From: an uncultured Collinsella sp.
GTDB lineage: Bacteria; Actinomycetota; Coriobacteriia; Coriobacteriales; Coriobacteriaceae
Assembly (NCBI GenBank): GCA_902470695.1
Contig: CABRHH010000020.1
Location: 1-49,068, forward strand
Reading direction: 5' to 3'
DNA: 49,068 nucleotides
Shown: positions 16,815 through 24,986 of the stretch, one piece after another
Position numbering within the stretch: the stretch's first letter is position 1
Layout of the letters: each line of letters begins with the position of its first letter
Notes under the pieces: generated by a model
Databases searched by the model: none
The model's input: only the letters and a program-made list of their open reading frames with translations
What the model was told of the DNA's origin: nothing
Made by a program: the position numbers and the translations under genes

Positions 16815-16880
16815 CTAGCCACGTCCGCGATACTCACGCGGGGTCATGCCGACCCGCTTTTTAAACTGAGAAGAGGGCGC
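16815..16880 (-). pseudogene. Remnant of an AraC-family regulator C terminus
   Basis: On the - strand, between a TGA (16881-16883) and a TAG (16815-16817), the frame reads SSQFKKRVGMTPREYRGRG. The stretch FKKRVGMTPREYR is the hallmark end of the second helix-turn-helix of AraC/XylS regulators. Nothing upstream in any frame continues the domain, so only about 15-20 residues survive. It lies 80 bases past tRNA-Glu, in a 498-base stretch without other genes. Function is lost; it marks an old deletion, insertion or recombination next to a tRNA. Chance similarity is possible but the match is unusually dense. Confidence 0.65.
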
Positions 16881-16883
16881 TCA

Positions 16884-17189
16884 AGATTATGCCTGGTTTT
16901 CGCGGTCCTGAGTGCTCCGGCGCGAGGCTTTGCGGCATAGACTCGGCTATCATCGGTGCCGATGGGCTGCTCATATGCGCGTGTGGGAGAACGTGCAGGC
17001 ATGCTGCGCTGACGTGGCGCGTGCCGTATGGCTTGGGGGCATAGGTGCCGCGCGCGGGTCTCGCGCATGAGTCTCGCGCACGGGCGTCGCCCGGGCCGCG
17101 CTTGCTGCGCGCATTGGTACGCTTCGTTGACGACATGTAGGAAATGATGCCGTTCGCATGGGCGCGGCGGGTGCGGCGGGGGCTGCTAG
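16884..17189. other. Gene-free stretch before the flippase-like gene
   Basis: No reading frame here has a ribosome binding site or recognisable motif. The only structure noticed is CATCGG-TG-CCGATG (about 16953-16966), a 6-bp hairpin. It may be the eroded remainder of whatever carried the AraC-type gene. Confidence 0.4.
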
Positions 17190-17195
17190 TACAAT
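17190..17195 (+). promoter_or_regulatory. -10 TACAAT before the flippase-like gene
   Basis: TACAAT 37 bases before the GTG start at 17233, same hexamer as before ptsH and the GT2 gene; TGCTAG precedes it. No clear -35. Confidence 0.45.
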
Positions 17196-17232
17196 AGGAG
17201 TGTTACCGCAAAGATACGTGAGGAGAACCGAC

Positions 17233-18840
17233 GTGGATTCCCCGACGCATACCGTTCGCGGCGCAGCTCCGGAGCCGCATGTCGCTGGGGGCGACGACCG
17301 CAAGACCGCCCGCCGCGGCGCCGTGTTCATCGGCATCGTGCTCGTAGGCTATATCGTGTACCTGGTGGTTACCGGGCAGATCGCGCAGTTCTGGGAAGCC
17401 ATGCAGAGCGTGCAGGCACCCTGGCTGGTTGCCGCGTGCGTCTGCATGCTGCTGTACCTGATCTTCGGCATCCTTGCCTATGCGATCGCGGTCTGGCTCG
17501 ACCCGAAAAGCCCGGTGGGCATCCGCGACCTCATCTCGGTTGAGGCGAGCGGCATCTTCTTCGGCAACCTCACGCCCATGATGATGGGTTCCACCCCGGC
17601 GCAGATCTACCGCCTCACGAAGGCGGGGCAGAATGTGGGCGAGGCCGGTGCCATCCAGTTCACACGCTTCATCGTCTATCAGTTCGGCCTGGTGGTGTGG
17701 GGCGCGGTGCTGCTGCTCGCGCGCATGCCGTTTTTCGCCAGCCAGTACGGCGACATCACCTTGCTGTGCATCTTCAGCTTCGGCGGGCACGTGCTGATCC
17801 TTCTGGCGATCTTCGCCATCGCGCTCATGCCCAACACGGTCACCAAGGTGGCGCACTGGGGCATCAACCTGCTGGCACGCCTCGGGGTGGCCCGTGAGCG
17901 CACCGAGGGCTGGCATGCCTTCGTCGACGGCGAGATCCACGCGTTCAGCGAGAAGTTCCGCCTGGCGGCCGGGCACTTGAGCTCCATGGCGCTCACCGTG
18001 GTTATCACCCTGCTGCAGCTCGCCTTCTTCTACCTGGTGCCGTACTTCCTGATGCTGGCGTTCGGACATCACGAGGTCGACTTCTTCTCGGTGATGGCCG
18101 CCTCCGCCTTCGTGCAGCTGCTGAGCTCGGCGGTGCCCCTGCCGGGCGGCACAGGCGGTGCCGAGGGCGGGTTCGCGCTCTTCCTGGGTCATTTCTACGG
18201 CAGCGCGGCCACCGCGGGCTACCTGCTGTGGCGTCTGATCACCTTCATCGCGCCCACGATTCTCGCAGCTCCGCTGCTGGGCCTGCACAGCTCCCATAGC
18301 GCGAGCATCCACGACCGCTGGGACCGCGCGATCGCGCGCCTCGGGCGCTCGAAGTGCGGTCGTGCGCGCTCGCCGCGTGCGGGGACGGCTGCTGTGTCCC
18401 GGGAGGATGCGCGCCGGCCGGCTGCGGCGGCGGGCCTGGCCGGCGGTGCGCGGGGAGTGGTTGCGGGCGCGGGCGCCGGTGCGGCTGCGGCTGGTTCTGC
18501 CGACGGCGTGCATGGGGCGGCATCGGGCGCGGCTGCGGTAGCGGGTTCGGCCACCAAGGCGCGGGGGGCGGCATCGGCTGCAGCGTCGGCTTCATCTGTT
18601 GACGCGGCTGCCGGTGCGTCTGGGGGGCAGGCGGTTGCCGGGCAGCCCGATGCGCCGCGCTCCGCTGCCGAGCAGTCTGCCACGTCGTCCTCTGTCGCCA
18701 CGAGGCCTTCCGGCGCGACGACTGGCCACCGCAGCGCATCGCGTGCCGCCTCGTCTGCCGCATCGCGCCAGGCGCAGCATGTGCGCCGCACCGCTGGGGG
18801 CATCACGGTGAGTCCGGGGGCGTTCAAGCGCAGGCGTTGA
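17233..18840 (+). CDS. LPG-synthase transmembrane (UPF0104) family protein with Ala-rich tail
   Basis: Integral membrane protein related to the flippase half of MprF (lysylphosphatidylglycerol synthase transmembrane domain). Members move or help make modified lipids or glycolipids; the lysyl-transferase half is absent here. The 535-residue product has about eight hydrophobic helices between residues 30 and 355 and the family signature PLPGGTGGAEGG (Pro-Gly-Gly at 304-306). From about residue 375 on, some 160 residues are almost only Ala, Gly, Ser with scattered Arg, ending in a basic KRRR. The GTG start is supported by GAGGAGA at 17220-17226. It stands alone. The tail is probably cytoplasmic and disordered. 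Confidence 0.85.
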   Translation: MDSPTHTVRGAAPEPHVAGGDDRKTARRGAVFIGIVLVGYIVYLVVTGQIAQFWEAMQSVQAPWLVAACVCMLLYLIFGILAYAIAVWLDPKSPVGIRDLISVEASGIFFGNLTPMMMGSTPAQIYRLTKAGQNVGEAGAIQFTRFIVYQFGLVVWGAVLLLARMPFFASQYGDITLLCIFSFGGHVLILLAIFAIALMPNTVTKVAHWGINLLARLGVARERTEGWHAFVDGEIHAFSEKFRLAAGHLSSMALTVVITLLQLAFFYLVPYFLMLAFGHHEVDFFSVMAASAFVQLLSSAVPLPGGTGGAEGGFALFLGHFYGSAATAGYLLWRLITFIAPTILAAPLLGLHSSHSASIHDRWDRAIARLGRSKCGRARSPRAGTAAVSREDARRPAAAAGLAGGARGVVAGAGAGAAAAGSADGVHGAASGAAAVAGSATKARGAASAAASASSVDAAAGASGGQAVAGQPDAPRSAAEQSATSSSVATRPSGATTGHRSASRAASSAASRQAQHVRRTAGGITVSPGAFKRRR

Positions 18841-18966
18841 TCTACACCATTCGACATGGCTACACGTCTACCGCGAGCCAGGGGCGTGCGAGCTCCGTGC
18901 GGGGGCCTGGGTGCGTCCGTTCGGTTTCCGATAGGTGTGGTTCCTGTGGAGTGACACTTACTGAAC

Positions 18967-18972
18967 TACTAT
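18967..18972 (+). promoter_or_regulatory. Possible -10 TACTAT before the hydrolase gene
   Basis: TACTAT lies 54 bases before the ATG at 19026 in a locally AT-richer leader. No convincing -35. A second candidate, TG-C-TATGTG near 19003, is too close to the ribosome binding site. Confidence 0.3.
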
Positions 18973-19025
18973 GCATGAGTCGTCAACTAAACGACAGATA
19001 CATGCTATGTGTTCAGGAGGAGTCG

Positions 19026-20015
19026 ATGCGCAAGATACATCTGCGGAAGCGTACGCTGGCGATTGCAGCCGTTGCTGTGATGCTGCTGGGGGCTGTGGGC
19101 TTAGGGGTTGCCGGCAATTTCCTGTTCGAGTTCGCTCTTGACCCGCATGCGGGCTACTCGATGAAACGCATGATGGACGCCGATGAGGTGGATGGTCTGG
19201 AGGAGGCGCCCGCCAACGACGCTGCGCTCGAGCAGCAGGCCGCTGCCTGGTTCGAGGAAGGTCGCGTGCAGGTGGCGCATACGGCCGAGGACGGCACGGC
19301 GCTGTCGGGCTGGCGGATCGACCAGCCGGAGGCCGCGGCGAGCCATACCTATGCGGTGGTGCTGCACGGCTATACTGCCGAACCCGCGCGCGTGGCCAAG
19401 TACGCCTACTCGTTTTACGAGCGCGGCATGAACGTGCTCATGCCGGCGGCGCGCGCCCACGAGCGGTCCGGCGGCTCGTTTATCGGCATGGGCTGGCCGG
19501 AGCGCCGCGACGTGATCGGTTGGCTGAACGACATCGTGGCGGCCGACCCGGATGCCCGCATCCTGGTGTTCGGCATCTCCATGGGCGGTGCCACCGCGAT
19601 GATGACGGCGGGGGAGAGCGACCTGCCTGCTAACGTGGTGGGAATCATCGAGGATTGCGGATACGCAAGCGTGTGGGAGGAGTTCGCCGTCCAGCTGCAG
19701 AACGTGTTCGGTTTGCCGAGCTTCCCGCTGCTCGATGTTGCCAATGCTGTGTGCCAGGTGCGCGCCGGGTGGGATTTCCACGAGGCGAGTGCGGTCGATG
19801 CGGTTGGCAGGGCCACGGTGCCCATGCTGTTCATCCACGGTGACGCCGACACGTTCGTGCCCTATGAGATGCTCGACGAGGTCTACGAGGCGTGCGCCAG
19901 CCCGGTGAAGGAGAAGCTCGTGGTGCACGGGGCGCCGCACGCCGGCTCGGCATCTACGAACCCGGAGCAGTACTGGACCTGCGTGAACGGCTTTCTGGAT
20001 AAGATCGGGCTGTAG
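19026..20015 (+). CDS. Membrane-anchored alpha/beta hydrolase (YqkD-like)
   Basis: Serine hydrolase of 329 residues with an uncleaved N-terminal membrane anchor (basic RKIHLRKR, then hydrophobic residues about 9-35), so the catalytic domain faces outside. The fold is an alpha/beta hydrolase with VVLHGYTAE, nucleophile Ser185 in GISMGGATA, Asp275 in IHGDADTFVP and His305 in GAPHAGS, a complete triad. It resembles the Bacillus YqkD/YfhR-type group of membrane-bound esterase-like proteins; the substrate is unknown. AGGAGG at 19015-19020 fixes the ATG. Downstream lies the 1.37-kb repeat-filled region and a convergent ABC operon. Confidence 0.85.
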   Translation: MRKIHLRKRTLAIAAVAVMLLGAVGLGVAGNFLFEFALDPHAGYSMKRMMDADEVDGLEEAPANDAALEQQAAAWFEEGRVQVAHTAEDGTALSGWRIDQPEAAASHTYAVVLHGYTAEPARVAKYAYSFYERGMNVLMPAARAHERSGGSFIGMGWPERRDVIGWLNDIVAADPDARILVFGISMGGATAMMTAGESDLPANVVGIIEDCGYASVWEEFAVQLQNVFGLPSFPLLDVANAVCQVRAGWDFHEASAVDAVGRATVPMLFIHGDADTFVPYEMLDEVYEACASPVKEKLVVHGAPHAGSASTNPEQYWTCVNGFLDKIGL

Positions 20016-20038
20016 GGACGGACGGCGGAGGCGGGATG

Positions 20039-20230
20039 CAGGTGACGCGGAGACGTTGTGGGCCGCTGATACTGCACGGCGGTTCGGGGCCTGCCGCCGG
20101 GGCGGGGCACAGGTGACGCAAAGACGCTATGAGCCGCCGATGTCGCTCGGCAGTTCGGGTGTTTGCCGCTGCAGGGGTGGTGCGAGGGCGGCACAGAGAC
20201 GTCGCGAGCCGCTGATATCGTCTGTGCGAT
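20039..20230. repeat. Three degenerate copies of a 71-75-bp repeat
   Basis: The core AGACG-nnn-nGnGCCGCyGAT occurs at 20051, 20122 and 20197 (spacing 71 and 75). The first two copies are preceded by CAGGTGACGC and followed by GGCGGTTCGGG or GGCAGTTCGGG. The copies differ too much for recent duplication. No reading frame is kept across them. Confidence 0.65.
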
Positions 20231-20301
20231 TCGATGCCCGCCGCGGTGCGTTCGAGTGTTCTGGCAATATGGATGAGGCTGGGCTCAGCCGTGATGGAGC
20301 G

Positions 20302-20893
20302 CAACAGGCATTGCGGTCCGTCGGCGACGCCGGCCTCGCGCCCCGGCTATCGGCGGCGTAGCGGGTTCGCGTTTTGCCCGTCGGCGGCATGGCGGGTCCG
20401 CGTTCGGGCCCTACGGCGACGCCAGCCTCGCGCCCTGGCTATCAGCGACGTAGCGGGTTCGTATTTCGGCCGTCAGCGGCACGGCGGGTTCGCGTTCCGT
20501 CCGTACGACGATTCCGGGTTCGCATCTTGTCCGTCTGCAGCTTCTCGGGTTCGTATCTTGTCCATCGGTGGATTTCCGGGTTCGGGTTTCGTCCATTCAA
20601 GAATTCCGGGTTCGGATATCGTCCATCTGGAACCGTTTTTAGCCCTCAGATGGACGAAGGACGAACCCAGGATCGGCGGATGGCCGAAATCCGAACCCGA
20701 GATCGGCGGATGGTCGAAATCCGAACCCAACATGCCCTGTCGGGAGGGTTGGAGCACGTTGATGGACAAACGCCGAACCCAACATGCCCGGTCGGGCGGG
20801 TTGGAGCGTGTTGATGGCCGAACGCCGAATCCAGGCTACGACGATTGGGCGAGATGTGAGCATGGGTTGCGTCGATGGCAGCGAGACGAACCC
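20302..20893. repeat. Inverted array of ~31-bp GGGTTCG repeats
   Basis: The heptamer GGGTTCG starts at 20363, 20455, 20486, 20516, 20547, 20578 and 20608 (with GGGTCCG at 20394). Its complement CGAACCC starts at 20662, 20692, 20722, 20774 and 20887 (with CGAATCC at 20825). Each forward unit continues roughly as xxTTTCGTCCATC then a variable stretch ending in TTCC; the reverse units carry the same consensus. Steps are 30-31, 61, 51-52 and 62 bases. Orientation flips once, at a hairpin GTCCATCTG/CAGATGGAC (20621-20629 with 20647-20655). The left half also shows a 92-base higher-order duplication (20363 to 20455). Confidence 0.85.
20722..20831. repeat. Two 51/52-bp tandem units in the right half of the array
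   Basis: Each unit runs CGAACCCAACATGCCC, then a GC-rich hairpin (CCAAC...GTTGG enclosing GCCCG/CGGGC in the second copy), then GTTGATGG and AACGC. The units begin at 20722 and 20774, and a third start is seen at 20825. Confidence 0.75.
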
Positions 20894-21149
20894 GGAGATG
20901 GCTCCGCCGCGCAATCGGCTGCGTGCGGCGGCAACGGTCCCTCGCAGAGACGATGTCCTTACGTGGTGGGCCCCTTGCGGCGACCCCCCTGTGCGGAAAT
21001 GCTCTCCACGGGGCTTCCGCGCGAGCCCGTCCTCAGCCCTTTGAAGGTGCCGCCGCGCGATCCGCTGTACGCGGCGGCGATGGTGCCTGTGCGGCGACGG
21101 TTTCCCTGTGCCGAGGGCCCGAGGCAACAACCCCGATGGCGATGCCGCT

Positions 21150-21204
21150 GCGCGGGAAACGGCCCCGCGGCGACGCGATGGCACCATGGTGCCGTTTCCC
21201 GCGC
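21150..21204. repeat. 13-bp inverted repeat enclosing a 14-bp palindrome
   Basis: The 13-base arm at 21150-21162 is perfectly complementary to 21192-21204, 29 bases apart. Inside lies the perfect 14-bp palindrome GGCACCATGGTGCC (21180-21193), which shares two bases with the right arm. No T-tract follows. Confidence 0.75.
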
Positions 21205-21251
21205 AAGATGGAGCCGACGCCAGCCCTTCCTGCGGCCCCTACGGCGCCGGC

Positions 21252-21345
21252 CTCCCGCGCGAACCCGTCCCCAGCCCTGCGGGGATGGCCCCGAGGTGAC
21301 GCGATGGCACTCACGACGCCGTCTCCCGCGCGAACCCGTCCCCGG
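21252..21345. repeat. Pair of direct repeats 71 bp apart, same heptamer core
   Basis: CTCCCGCGCGAACCCGTCCC occurs twice, with CGAACCC at 21260 and 21331; a weaker copy (CGAGCCC) is at 21022. This carries the reverse-orientation heptamer of the array up to the end of the convergent operon. Confidence 0.7.
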
Positions 21346-21351
21346 TCCGCA

Positions 21352-21377
21352 GGGGCGGCTCCTGCAGGAACCGCCCC
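21352..21377 (-). terminator. Hairpin after the MacB-like permease gene
   Basis: A 26-base near-perfect palindrome (13-bp arms, one G-U) starts eight bases beyond the stop of the - strand operon. It lacks a T-run, so termination may be factor-dependent. Confidence 0.5.
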
Positions 21378-21384
21378 GTGATCC

Positions 21385-22614
21385 TTACTGGTAGCGGAGG
21401 CACTCGACCGGGTCGAGCTTGGCGGCGCGCCGCGCCGGATAGAAGCCGAATACGATGCCGATGAAGATCGAGATCCCCACGGCCAGCGCGATGGCGCCGG
21501 GCTCGATTGCGGGCGTGAACCCGCCGGTCTGTCCGCCGAATCCTGCCACGCTGCCGATGTTGAAGCCCGAGACGCTGGCAGCCCAGGCGAGGCCCCAGGC
21601 GATGGCGTAGCCCACCGCGGTGCCGATGATGCCGCCCGTCACGCATAGCACGGCGCTTTCGGTCAAAAACTGCCGCACGATGTCGCGGCGGCGGGCTCCC
21701 AGCGCACGGCGCACGCCGATCTCGCGGATACGCTCGGTGACGTTGGTGAGCATCATGTTCATGATGCCGATGCCGCCCACCAGCAGGGAGATGCCCGCGA
21801 TAGCGCCGATCATGAGCTGGAACGACATCATGAAGGTGTTGAGCTGGTCGATGACCGACTTCATCGAGGAGGTGCTCACCATCTGCTCGACCTCGTCGTC
21901 GGAGATGCGCTTGACCTTGGCGATCTGCTGCACGGTCTGCTTCTGGAGCGCCTCGAGGTCCACGCCCTCACGCGCGAGTCCCACGATGCTTCCCAGCTGC
22001 TCTGTGCCCATGGTGCGCTGAACGGTCTTGGCGGGCAGGTAGGCGGTGAAGTAGTCGCCGCCGCTGATGCCGTCGTCGACGATGCCCAGCACGGTGTAGT
22101 TCGCGCCGTTCAGCGAGATCGACTTGCCGATCGCCTTCTGCTCTCCGGCACCGAACAGCGATTCGGCTCCGGAGCGGCTGATGAGGGCCACCCGCGCCGC
22201 CGCCGTGTTCTCCTCCTCGGTGAAGGCGCGGCCCTCGGCGATCTTGGCCGCAAGGCCGGTCATCTCGAGGAAGGCGGGCGAGGCGCCGGTGATGCCCACG
22301 CTCATGTTCTTGTCGCCGTTCTTGATCTGCGCGTAGCTGTTGTAGGTCCCCTCGATCTGCTCGTAATCGGGCATCAGGCGCCCCAGCGTATCCAGGTCGT
22401 CCTCATCGAGCGGGTAGCCGGAATAGATGTAGATCGTGCGGGCGGCGTTGAGGCCCAGGCTGCCGATCAAGCTGTTGCGCACGCCGCCGATCAGCGAGGT
22501 CATGGCGATGACGGCGGCGATGCCGATCACGATGCCCAGGATGGTGAGCAGGCTGCGGCCGCGGTTGGCGTCGAGCGCGCGCAGCGATTCGCGGGCGAGG
22601 TCACGTAGGTTCAT
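21385..22614 (-). CDS. MacB-type ABC permease (FtsX fold)
   Basis: Membrane subunit of a MacAB-like export or stress complex. The 409-residue protein has one N-terminal helix (SLLTILGIVIGIAAVIAMT), an extracytoplasmic MacB domain (about 50-270) and three C-terminal helices, with the family block GGIGIMNMMLTNVTERIREI before the last pair. It works with the ATPase whose stop overlaps its start by ATGA and the adaptor before that. Actinobacterial versions act as mechanotransmission or efflux pumps for peptides and antibiotics. It is the last gene of the operon. Confidence 0.92.
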   Translation of the reverse strand: MNLRDLARESLRALDANRGRSLLTILGIVIGIAAVIAMTSLIGGVRNSLIGSLGLNAARTIYIYSGYPLDEDDLDTLGRLMPDYEQIEGTYNSYAQIKNGDKNMSVGITGASPAFLEMTGLAAKIAEGRAFTEEENTAAARVALISRSGAESLFGAGEQKAIGKSISLNGANYTVLGIVDDGISGGDYFTAYLPAKTVQRTMGTEQLGSIVGLAREGVDLEALQKQTVQQIAKVKRISDDEVEQMVSTSSMKSVIDQLNTFMMSFQLMIGAIAGISLLVGGIGIMNMMLTNVTERIREIGVRRALGARRRDIVRQFLTESAVLCVTGGIIGTAVGYAIAWGLAWAASVSGFNIGSVAGFGGQTGGFTPAIEPGAIALAVGISIFIGIVFGFYPARRAAKLDPVECLRYQ

Positions 22615-23393
22615 CGGATGCCTCCTTCGGGTGCCGTCGCGGCGGGACCCTGCTCGGTGCCCGCAGCTTCTGCCGTCCGCTTGCGCTGCGCAGGCATCTC
22701 GGGTGCAACGACATAGGCCCCGTGCGTCAGGCGCCCATCGCGGATGCTGACGGCGCGGTCGGCCTCGGCGGCGATACCGGCGTCATGGGTGATCAGGACG
22801 ATGGTCTTGCCGTCGTCGCGCAGCCGGTGGAAGGTGTCCATCACCTGGCGTCCGGTGACGGAGTCCAGGTTGCCGGTGGGCTCGTCAGCGAGGATGATTG
22901 CCGGGTCGCATACCAGGGCGCGCGCGATCGCCACGCGCTGCATCTGGCCGCCGGACAGTTCGTTGATGCGGTGGTCGTAGTGGTCGGTGGGCAGGCTCAC
23001 CGCGCGCAGGGCATGGACCGCGCGCATCTCGCGCTCGCGCGGCGGGGTGAAGGAGTAGGCGAGCGGCAGCATGACGTTGTCCAGCACGCTCATGCGCGGC
23101 AGCAGGTTGAAGCTCTGGAACACGAAGCCGATGCGGCGGGCGCGCACCTCGGCCAGCTCGTCGTCGGTGAGCTCAGCGACGTTTAAGCCCTCGAGCAGGT
23201 AGGTGCCGGAGGTGGGCGTGTCGAGGCAGCCCAGGATGTTCATGAGCGTGGATTTGCCCGAGCCCGACGGACCGGTGATGGCCACGAACTCACCGGCTTC
23301 GACCGTCAGGTTGATGTCGTGCAGCACGTGCGCGAGACCGGCCTGGGATTCGAAGATCCGATGGATGTGGCGGATATCGATGACAGGGCGCAT
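22611..23393 (-). CDS. MacB-type ABC ATPase (LolD/MacB family)
   Basis: Cytoplasmic ATPase of 260 residues. Walker A GPSGSGKSTLMN, the MacB/LolD-specific IGFVFQSFNLLPRMSVLDNV Q-loop region, signature LSGGQMQRVAI, Walker B IILADEPTGNLDS and the switch His in VLITHDAG. The C-terminal 35 residues are a Thr/Ala/Glu-rich tail. Its ATG directly follows the adaptor stop (TAG-ATG) and its end overlaps the permease start, so the three are coupled. Confidence 0.94.
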   Translation of the reverse strand: MRPVIDIRHIHRIFESQAGLAHVLHDINLTVEAGEFVAITGPSGSGKSTLMNILGCLDTPTSGTYLLEGLNVAELTDDELAEVRARRIGFVFQSFNLLPRMSVLDNVMLPLAYSFTPPREREMRAVHALRAVSLPTDHYDHRINELSGGQMQRVAIARALVCDPAIILADEPTGNLDSVTGRQVMDTFHRLRDDGKTIVLITHDAGIAAEADRAVSIRDGRLTHGAYVVAPEMPAQRKRTAEAAGTEQGPAATAPEGGIR

Positions 23394-24914
23394 CTACATC
23401 ACGGCCATTCCGCCGCCGGATGCGGCCATGGCATCGCCGGCGCCGCTCGACCCCATGCCGCCGGCGATCACGACCGTCTCCCCGTCCTCGAGGGGCGAGG
23501 TGGCCATATCGGGGTTGGAGTCGGCGGCTGCGTCGGCGGGTCGGCCGATGACGGCCATGTCGTCGTTTTGGGCCACCACGGTCACATCGCGGCGCTCAGT
23601 GTTGCCGGACTCGGCGTCGGTCTGCACGTTGACGTAGTAGGAGGTGCCGTCGTCGCTTTGCAGGGCGGTCGCAGGCACCATGATGACGTCATCGAGCTGC
23701 TTGGTGATGAGGGTGACCTCAGCGGTCATGCCGGGCTTCAGGCGCGGGTCGGGGGCGTCGATGAGGATGCCGACGGCGAAGGTGGACGAGGAGCTGCTGC
23801 CGTCGTAGGACATCGCGGCGCCGCCGGTGCCGGTGGTGGCGATCGAGGCGATGCTGGTGACCTTGCCGGCAAGCTCGAGGTCGGGGAAGGCGGGGAAGCG
23901 CACGGTGGCGGCCTGGTCGGCGGCGATCTTGGCGATGTCCTCCTCGCTCACCTGCACGGTGACCTTCATCTTGGAGAGGTCGGCGATCTGCATGAGCGGG
24001 CCGGAGTTCGCGCCCGCGGCGCTCTGTTCGGCGAGGTTCGCGCCCACCTGGGCGTTCATGGCTACGATCGAGCCGGCCGCCGGCGCGGTCACGGTGCGCA
24101 GGGCCGCCTTGGCGTTTGCCTGGTCGAGGGCCGCCTGGGCACTTTCCACCGCCGCCTGCGCGGCGGCAACGGCGTCTTTCGCCCCGCTGTCGGAGCCGCT
24201 TGCGGCGCCGTCGGGGGCGGCTTCGACAAGTTGGCTTGCTGCCGCGGCCTGGGAGCGCGCGGAGGCGAGATTGGCCTTTGCCTGCTTGAGGTTGCGCGCC
24301 GCCTCGTCGACCGCTGCGCCGAGCTCATCGTTTTTGATGGTCATGAGCACGTCGCCGGCCGCCACCGTCTGCCCGGCCACCACGTTCACGCTCTCGATCT
24401 GCCCGTCGATGGCCGGTGCGACCACCGTGGACGACAGCGGCTCGAGGGTGCCCTTCGCGCTCACCTGGTCGACGAAGGTCCCGCGGGTGGCCATGTCGGT
24501 CACCACGCCGGCGCGGATGTCCGTCGGCTGCTGGGACAGCGCGGCATTGACGGCGAAGCCGCCCGCCACCAGCACGATGATGATGCCGGCGGCGATACCG
24601 CGGTGGATGAGCTTGCGCCGGCGCCGCTCGGCCCGGCGTGCCTTGAGGGCGGCGTAGGCCTCCTCGTCGCTGCCGGGGACCGGCGCGGCCCCGGAGGCGT
24701 CCTGATTGGCGGCCTGCGTGTCACCGGGCGCGGGCAGGGTGCCCAATGGCTCGATGCCCGGCAGGTCGGCGTGCTCATGCGCCGCTCCGGTGGGGATGCG
24801 CGGCACGTCTGCCCGTCCCTGCACGGGCTCGCTGCCAAGCGTGCGCAGGAAGGCCTCGGTGGGGTTCTCTCCGCCGGTGTCGTCGTGGTCGTGGATGCGG
24901 TCGTTCTTCGTCAT
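23394..24914 (-). CDS. MacA/HlyD-like efflux adaptor protein
   Basis: Membrane-fusion/adaptor protein (506 residues) of the MacAB-like system. It has an unusually long cytoplasmic N-terminal region (about 100 residues, acidic then Arg-rich), one helix (about 106-126), a biotinyl-lipoyl type half (SVNVVAGQTVAAGDVLMTI), an Ala-rich coiled-coil hairpin, the second lipoyl half (TVTAPAAGSIVAMNAQVGA) and a beta-barrel with PGMTAEVTLIT. In a single-membrane cell it would extend into the wall and link to the permease. AGGAGA lies just before the ATG at 24914; an upstream in-frame start lacks support. Confidence 0.9.
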   Translation of the reverse strand: MTKNDRIHDHDDTGGENPTEAFLRTLGSEPVQGRADVPRIPTGAAHEHADLPGIEPLGTLPAPGDTQAANQDASGAAPVPGSDEEAYAALKARRAERRRRKLIHRGIAAGIIIVLVAGGFAVNAALSQQPTDIRAGVVTDMATRGTFVDQVSAKGTLEPLSSTVVAPAIDGQIESVNVVAGQTVAAGDVLMTIKNDELGAAVDEAARNLKQAKANLASARSQAAAASQLVEAAPDGAASGSDSGAKDAVAAAQAAVESAQAALDQANAKAALRTVTAPAAGSIVAMNAQVGANLAEQSAAGANSGPLMQIADLSKMKVTVQVSEEDIAKIAADQAATVRFPAFPDLELAGKVTSIASIATTGTGGAAMSYDGSSSSSTFAVGILIDAPDPRLKPGMTAEVTLITKQLDDVIMVPATALQSDDGTSYYVNVQTDAESGNTERRDVTVVAQNDDMAVIGRPADAAADSNPDMATSPLEDGETVVIAGGMGSSGAGDAMAASGGGMAVM

Positions 24915-24986
24915 GGTCTCTCCTGTCCCCGAAAGGTTGCTATGTGATCGGATGCGCGCGGGCATCCGCAGGTGACGTGGATGGGG

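Noticed and set aside
20631..20640. Intrinsic terminator at the centre of the inverted array (CGTTTTTAG)
   Set aside because: The T-run is in the loop between the two arms, not after a stem, so it cannot act as a normal terminator.
20722..20831. Integron attC-like sites
   Set aside because: The hairpin units lack paired GTTRRRY/RYYYAAC ends in the right order, and no integrase gene is present.
20302..20893. CRISPR array
   Set aside because: The conserved core is only 7-15 bases, there are no unique spacers of constant length, the orientation flips, and no cas gene is near.
20234..21394. A 386-residue + strand open frame across the repeat region
   Set aside because: Repeat steps of 30, 31, 51 and 52 bases shift frame from unit to unit, there is no ribosome binding site, and it runs into the convergent permease gene. 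Open frames this long are common by chance at this GC content.
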